Positions 60,300-64,000 of a DNA stretch of 64,000 bases are shown here, piece after piece; position 1 is the stretch's first letter; the number at the start of each line of letters is the position of its first letter. The position numbers were made by a program, and so were the translations under genes. The notes under the pieces are model-generated. The model searched no databases. It was not told the origin of the DNA and worked only from the letters and a program-made list of their open reading frames with translations. The stretch spans positions 1 to 64,000 of the forward strand of contig CAKSUQ010000008.1 of NCBI GenBank assembly GCA_934502625.1. Direction: 5' to 3'. The DNA is from an uncultured Gemmiger sp. Lineage in GTDB: Bacteria; Bacillota; Clostridia; Oscillospirales; Ruminococcaceae.

Positions 60300-61056
60300 G
60301 CTGGGCAGCCTCCTTTGCAGAAGCGGTGGGGATAGTGCTGAGGAGTTTCAGGCCGAGCGTGCCGGTGACGTCCTCCTCGGTGCGGACGCAGGGAACCAGA
60401 AGGTAGCGCAGGACGATGGCACCGGCGCAGAGCACCGCGCCAAGCAGCGCGCCGAGCAGCGCGTTCTTGGCACGGCTGCCGGAGGCTGCTTTTTCAGGAA
60501 GACGGGCGGCGGAGAGGACTTCGGTGGAGGTGACCATGTCGGTGACTTTGGCCATGGAGTCGGAGGTTATATCAGTCAAGCGCTGGCAGATTGCCTGCGC
60601 GGTAGCGGGGTCTGCGTCGGTCACGGTGATCTGCATGATTTTGGTATCGGAAGCAGCGGTGATGTCGATTGCATTGGCGAGTTGATCACAAGTAACACCA
60701 AGATTCAACTCGTCGATAATCTGTTGGAGCACGTCATCACTCGTGAGGATGACCTTGCATAATGTGACAAGTTGAGGCCCCATGGAGAGGGAAGCGCTTT
60801 CGTCGTCGGAGTAATTGTTCTGCTCGACTTTTGTGTCGGAGCCAAAGAAGGTACCATTGCCTTGCAGGCTTGTCACCGTCTGGGAGGTCGTGCCGCGCCC
60901 GTTGACAACAATCAGCGAGGTGGATTCATAGGTCTTGGAGGTGACGGCGAAGCCAATGATTGCGGCGACGACAGCAACCGCGAGGATGGCCTTCAATTTT
61001 TGAAAGATGGCCTTGCACAAATCAAGTAGGTCGATCGTGTACTCAGAGTTGTTCAT
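60292..61056 (-). CDS. Wzz/CpsC-type polysaccharide co-polymerase (kinase activator)
   Basis: 254 residues from ATG 61056. Two membrane helices (ILAVAVVAAIIGFAVT near 25; ALLGALLGAVLCAGAIVLRYLL near 200) flank an extracellular domain, the layout of chain-length regulators. The short cytoplasmic tail after the second helix normally activates CpsD. AAAGGA is 14-15 bases before the ATG, longer than usual, so the exact start is uncertain. Confidence 0.82.
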   Translation of the reverse strand: MNNSEYTIDLLDLCKAIFQKLKAILAVAVVAAIIGFAVTSKTYESTSLIVVNGRGTTSQTVTSLQGNGTFFGSDTKVEQNNYSDDESASLSMGPQLVTLCKVILTSDDVLQQIIDELNLGVTCDQLANAIDITAASDTKIMQITVTDADPATAQAICQRLTDITSDSMAKVTDMVTSTEVLSAARLPEKAASGSRAKNALLGALLGAVLCAGAIVLRYLLVPCVRTEEDVTGTLGLKLLSTIPTASAKEAAQHV

Positions 61057-61107
61057 AGAAATTAACAGGATCCTTTCTTTGTGATAGTTTGATGCGGGCA
61101 ATGCCCA

Positions 61108-62166
61108 TTACATTAGGTAAGTAAATGCCGCAAATGCGATGGGCAGTGCTGCGGCAATTGTGAAGCCGCCGATGTCCTTCCAGCGCTTTGTCCGCAGGAG
61201 ATAACACAGTCCCCAAATAGCTAGCTCCACGGGAATCAAGAAGAAGAGTGTAGCGGCGAACATGCAGCAGCTCCAACTGGCTAAAATCAGGCCGAGCCAA
61301 GCGTCTCGGCGGGCAGAGACATCCTTGGCGTTTTCCACGCGCAACAGAAAGAGCAGCACCAGCGGCAGTGCGATGCTGGCCGACAATGCCTTGCCTGACC
61401 AGCCGTTGACTACGAACCAAAATTCGCTGCTTTCGCCTCCTCCTCTTGACGCTGTAACGACGGTGAAAATTTCAACGTAGAGCAGCGCGAGCAGAGCGTA
61501 CTTGCGGTCTTTGGGTTCCTTGAAGAACGACCGAAGGATCAAATATGTAATGCCGTAAGCGGCGGGTGTCTCGACCAGAGGAAGCAGCGTGCGGTAAATG
61601 ATGGCAGGATGGACGCCGGTAAGTAACGCCAGCGAAGCGCTGAAGGTAGGCCAAGCGGGTAGGGTGTAATTTATATTAAAAAATGCATCCTTCAACAAGC
61701 CAGAGATGGGTGAAAACCTATTTACAGTATTCGTTGATAAGGAAGTGGTTGCGATGGCGCAGTAGTAGTGATCATCCAGATTGCCGTAGTAAGTGCGAAA
61801 AACAGTATTAAAGGTCTGCAGAAGAAAAAACACTACGACGGCAAAGAAAAGAATGGTATCCCAGTGCCCCCAGCTTTGAATGAAGGTCGAAATAGACAAG
61901 ACATTCCGCTGAAAACGTTGCGTTTTCAACAAGCTGACAGAGGTGATTGCAACACAGGTAGCAAGCCAAAGGAATGTCATAACTGTTAGACTTCCGAGGG
62001 TGATATGGAAGAAAAGGTAGAGTAGCTGATAGAGGAAAAAGCAGAGGCAAAGACCAAAAATCCAAGAATAGAGCTTGCTTTTATTGGATGTAAATAGGGA
62101 ACCTGTGCCATAGGGAAACAGGAAAAACACGGCCACAAAAACGATGCAAACACGAACAACGGTCAT
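61108..62166 (-). CDS. Polytopic membrane protein, probably exopolysaccharide-related (DUF6077-like)
   Basis: 352 residues from ATG 62166, which overlaps the stop of the upstream gene (ATGA). About nine membrane segments with an extracellular loop TYYGNLDDHYYCAIATTSL. The look is that of a large glycan-synthesis or polymerase-type membrane protein, but no catalytic motif was recognised. With the preceding gene it might be two halves of one system. More A/T-rich than cpsCD, hinting at a different origin. Confidence 0.55.
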   Translation of the reverse strand: MTVVRVCIVFVAVFFLFPYGTGSLFTSNKSKLYSWIFGLCLCFFLYQLLYLFFHITLGSLTVMTFLWLATCVAITSVSLLKTQRFQRNVLSISTFIQSWGHWDTILFFAVVVFFLLQTFNTVFRTYYGNLDDHYYCAIATTSLSTNTVNRFSPISGLLKDAFFNINYTLPAWPTFSASLALLTGVHPAIIYRTLLPLVETPAAYGITYLILRSFFKEPKDRKYALLALLYVEIFTVVTASRGGGESSEFWFVVNGWSGKALSASIALPLVLLFLLRVENAKDVSARRDAWLGLILASWSCCMFAATLFFLIPVELAIWGLCYLLRTKRWKDIGGFTIAAALPIAFAAFTYLM

Positions 62167-63044
62167 GATTTTGCCTTTCTGCGATAAAGGTAATACTGCA
62201 TGTGGTAAGCGCTCCAACGACTATAATCTCCATCTTCGGTTTGGAGATATCTATCGTTTACGGTATAAACAAACTCATAGCCACTACCTTCAAGGGAACC
62301 CGTGGTGGATACGTATGCAGGAATTACAATATAGTTAAAGGGATAGGAAGAAGCGAGCGCACCAACCAAAGACAAATCGTACGTACCGGAAGAATTAGTA
62401 GCGGAATAAAGTGGAAAATAGTCGACCGTATTACTGATATAAAAGTCGTAATGATTTGCAGAATAGGGCATAACAATGTCACTTTGGTACTGCCGCACCC
62501 AAGCACTAAGAAGCGACGGCATAATAACTGTTTTTTCATCGAAGGTGCTATCATTTTCAATATAATCGCATAAATCAATAACACATTCTGGAATCTTATA
62601 CCAGTTTGGTGTATCATTTGTCCAATACTCGTCTAGGAATGAGCCAAGCTGAAAATTCACTCCAACAAAGAGAATTGGCGCAAGCGCAGCTACGAAAATT
62701 TTTACTGGCTTAAATGGAAGCGTTTGGATAACACCTACCATGGCGAGGGCAATAACGATTAGAACAGGAAGAATCCAAGAAAAGCGAAAAAAACGGCTTG
62801 CCATCATTACTTTAGAAATAAGAAGCGATGCAGAAAACGGATTGAAAACCAAAATGGTCAGAAGGAAGGAAGGAAATACCAGCTTATTGCGAATTTGAAA
62901 AAACGGAGAAACATCAGGTTTCTTGGAGAACACTGCGAGGAGACAAATAAAAAGGCAGCAGACAAAAAAGAAGACGATGTATTTGGGATCGTTTTGGAAA
63001 TACGAATATAAAAGGAATACGTTCTCCACAAAAACATCCCCCAC
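62163..63044 (-). CDS. Membrane protein with C-terminal extracytoplasmic domain, exopolysaccharide cluster
   Basis: Up to 293 residues. Four or so membrane segments in the first 135, then a soluble outer domain rich in Tyr/Asp/Ser (YWTNDTPNWYKIPECVIDLC; NHYDFYISNTVDYF) of the kind seen after glycosyltransferase-C membrane domains. Start uncertain: GTG 63044 has no ribosome site, while GTG 63029 (MENVFLLYSYF) has GGGGG 7 bases upstream. First gene of the minus-strand operon, translated into the next through ATGA. Confidence 0.55.
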   Translation of the reverse strand: MGDVFVENVFLLYSYFQNDPKYIVFFFVCCLFICLLAVFSKKPDVSPFFQIRNKLVFPSFLLTILVFNPFSASLLISKVMMASRFFRFSWILPVLIVIALAMVGVIQTLPFKPVKIFVAALAPILFVGVNFQLGSFLDEYWTNDTPNWYKIPECVIDLCDYIENDSTFDEKTVIMPSLLSAWVRQYQSDIVMPYSANHYDFYISNTVDYFPLYSATNSSGTYDLSLVGALASSYPFNYIVIPAYVSTTGSLEGSGYEFVYTVNDRYLQTEDGDYSRWSAYHMQYYLYRRKAKS

Positions 63045-63067
63045 TCAATTATCGTACATCTTTTTAT

Positions 63068-63115
63068 CTTAAGCAATGTCTTAAGCAATGTCTTAAGCAA
63101 TGTCTTAAGCAATGT
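63068..63115. repeat. Four tandem copies of a 12-bp repeat in the exopolysaccharide operon leader
   Basis: CTTAAGCAATGT repeated exactly four times between the operon promoter and its first start codon. It could expand or contract and change leader length. Confidence 0.9.
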
Positions 63116-63159
63116 TAAGATAAAATAAGATTATCTCAAATGCAAAACCGCTAGCTATA

Positions 63160-63187
63160 AGTATACAGAATGAAAAAAAAAAATCAA
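63160..63187 (-). promoter_or_regulatory. Promoter of the minus-strand exopolysaccharide operon
   Basis: Minus strand: TTGATT (63187-63182), 16-base spacer, TATACT (63165-63160). Divergent from the sugar transferase promoter. Confidence 0.6.
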
Positions 63188-63238
63188 GACCCTGCAGCGC
63201 AAAGGAACTGGAAAAATGACGAAGAATGTGAAAATGAG

Positions 63239-63267
63239 TTGAAGTATGCAAAAAAATATGCTAATAT
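63239..63267 (+). promoter_or_regulatory. Promoter of the sugar transferase gene
   Basis: TTGAAG (63239-63244), 17-base spacer, TAATAT (63262-63267), about 70 bases before the start codon. Confidence 0.65.
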
Positions 63268-63339
63268 AAATGAACACTTAATATTGTATGAAAGTTGTGC
63301 CAATTTGCGGCATCAAATCAAAAGCGGGAGAGGAAGAAA

Positions 63340-64000
63340 ATGAGTTCATTCCAGCGGCGCACCAGTGTGCGAGTCGTCAAAATATTGAACATTCTCTTGA
63401 TGACGGCGGTGTTCGGGGTCATGTGGTATATTTTTTATGCGGACACAATTCTAGCGCCTTTCTACAACAAGGGAAACTGGGTCGTCATCGGCATTTTCAC
63501 TGTATTGTATTCCCTGTATGGCCGTACCTATGATGCTTTTAAAATGTCATTGTACCGTATTTCGGAAATGGTCTACTCTCAGACATTGGCAGCATTCTTT
63601 GCTGATGCAGTCATGTATGTCATCATTTGGCTACTAAATAAATACGTCCCGGCGGTGTGGCCATTGCTGCTCTGTCTGAGCGGGCAGATCGTCGCAGCCG
63701 TGATCTGGTCGTATGCAGCCCATAAATGGTACTACTTCGCCTTCCCTGCGCGCAAGACCGCCATCATCTACGACCGCCGCCCCGGCATGGAGCAGCTGAT
63801 CAAGGAATACGGCCTCTCTAAAAAATTTGACGTAGTCGCAGTTCTGCCGGTGCAGGACTGCCTTGACAAAAATATGGAGATGCTCGATGGCGTGGAGGTT
63901 GTCTTCCTGAGCGGCATCCACAGCCACGAGCGCAACCTAATCCTGAAATACTGTGTAGCAAGAGACATTCAAGTCTATATGCTGCCCCGCGTCGGCGACG
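63340..64000 (+). CDS. Polyprenyl-phosphate sugar-phosphotransferase, N-terminal part (3' end outside window)
   Basis: Open for 220 codons from ATG 63340 (GAGAGGAAG upstream) to the window end. Four or five membrane helices (ILNILLMTAVFGVMWYIFYA, VIGIFTVLYSLYGR, AAFFADAVMYVIIWLL, LLCLSGQIVAAVIW) then a Rossmann-like domain (KTAIIYDRRPGMEQLIKEYG) as in WbaP/CpsE-type initiating transferases. The catalytic bacterial-sugar-transferase domain should lie beyond the edge. It would load the first sugar onto undecaprenyl phosphate for the exopolysaccharide whose co-polymerase is encoded opposite. Confidence 0.78.
   Translation, partial: MSSFQRRTSVRVVKILNILLMTAVFGVMWYIFYADTILAPFYNKGNWVVIGIFTVLYSLYGRTYDAFKMSLYRISEMVYSQTLAAFFADAVMYVIIWLLNKYVPAVWPLLLCLSGQIVAAVIWSYAAHKWYYFAFPARKTAIIYDRRPGMEQLIKEYGLSKKFDVVAVLPVQDCLDKNMEMLDGVEVVFLSGIHSHERNLILKYCVARDIQVYMLPRVGD

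Noticed and set aside
63068..63115. CRISPR array
   Set aside because: The 12-bp units are directly adjacent with no spacers, and no cas genes are present.

Overview
The window reads as chromosomal DNA of a moderately high-GC, Gram-positive gut Firmicute, most likely Oscillospirales/Ruminococcaceae of the Faecalibacterium-Gemmiger-Subdoligranulum kind. The grounds are lipoprotein signals of the form ACGGAASSTA, AGGAGG ribosome sites, sortase/LPXTG surface proteins, many ABC and TRAP importers with LacI/AraC/RpiR regulators, and dispersed GTAGGGGCGG palindromic repeats between genes. The organism is an inference. I saw no rRNA, tRNA, CRISPR array or intact transposon.

Layout. 1-384: tail of a beta-helix protein. 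630-1862: GltD-like flavoprotein behind a strong promoter and a leader hairpin. 2381-16167: one long operon with a branched-chain-amino-acid-type ABC importer (livJHMGF), a VOC protein, an IlvD/EDD dehydratase, a LacI regulator, a tagatose-3-epimerase-like enzyme, and four oxidoreductases (zinc dehydrogenase, OYE, SDR, FrdA-like). It looks like a catabolic and reductive pathway for an unidentified polyhydroxylated compound, with two TGCAAA-N2-TTTGCA operators around its promoter. 16451-18779: a gene-decay zone (deleted aminotransferase, truncated LysR), an intact LysR gene and a YczE-like membrane protein. 18882-26052: a cysteine/cystine operon (importer, cysteine synthase/CBS-like, cystathionine lyase, MalY) preceded by a promoter, a 39-residue Cys-containing leader peptide, an antiterminator candidate and an intrinsic terminator. 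This looks like ribosome-mediated cysteine attenuation and is the most interesting signal in the window. A GH125 remnant follows.

26164-32836: AraC regulator divergent from a GH31 glycosidase and a DctPQM TRAP importer. 33726-43734: pilus locus with a large LPHTG tip adhesin, an LPVTG pilin and two class C-type sortases; parts of it are visibly more A/T-rich than the flanks. 43738-47818: MoxR ATPase and a DUF58-transglutaminase fusion lacking the usual catalytic cysteine. 47923-55189: maltodextrin-type operon (LacI, ABC importer, LacI, 4-alpha-glucanotransferase). 55367-56212: RpiR regulator. 56779-57849: ilvE (minus strand), with a cluster of DnaA-box-like sites upstream. 58267-59439: unidentified exported, membrane-anchored protein. 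59655-63044 (minus) and 63340-end (plus): exopolysaccharide genes, including a CpsD homologue whose Walker A and B residues are missing, a CpsC co-polymerase, two membrane proteins and the start of a polyprenyl-phosphate sugar transferase.

Overall the window is a nutrient-scavenging and cell-surface region: compact same-strand operons each have their own local regulator, and the gaps hold hairpin terminators, repeats and remnants of lost genes.
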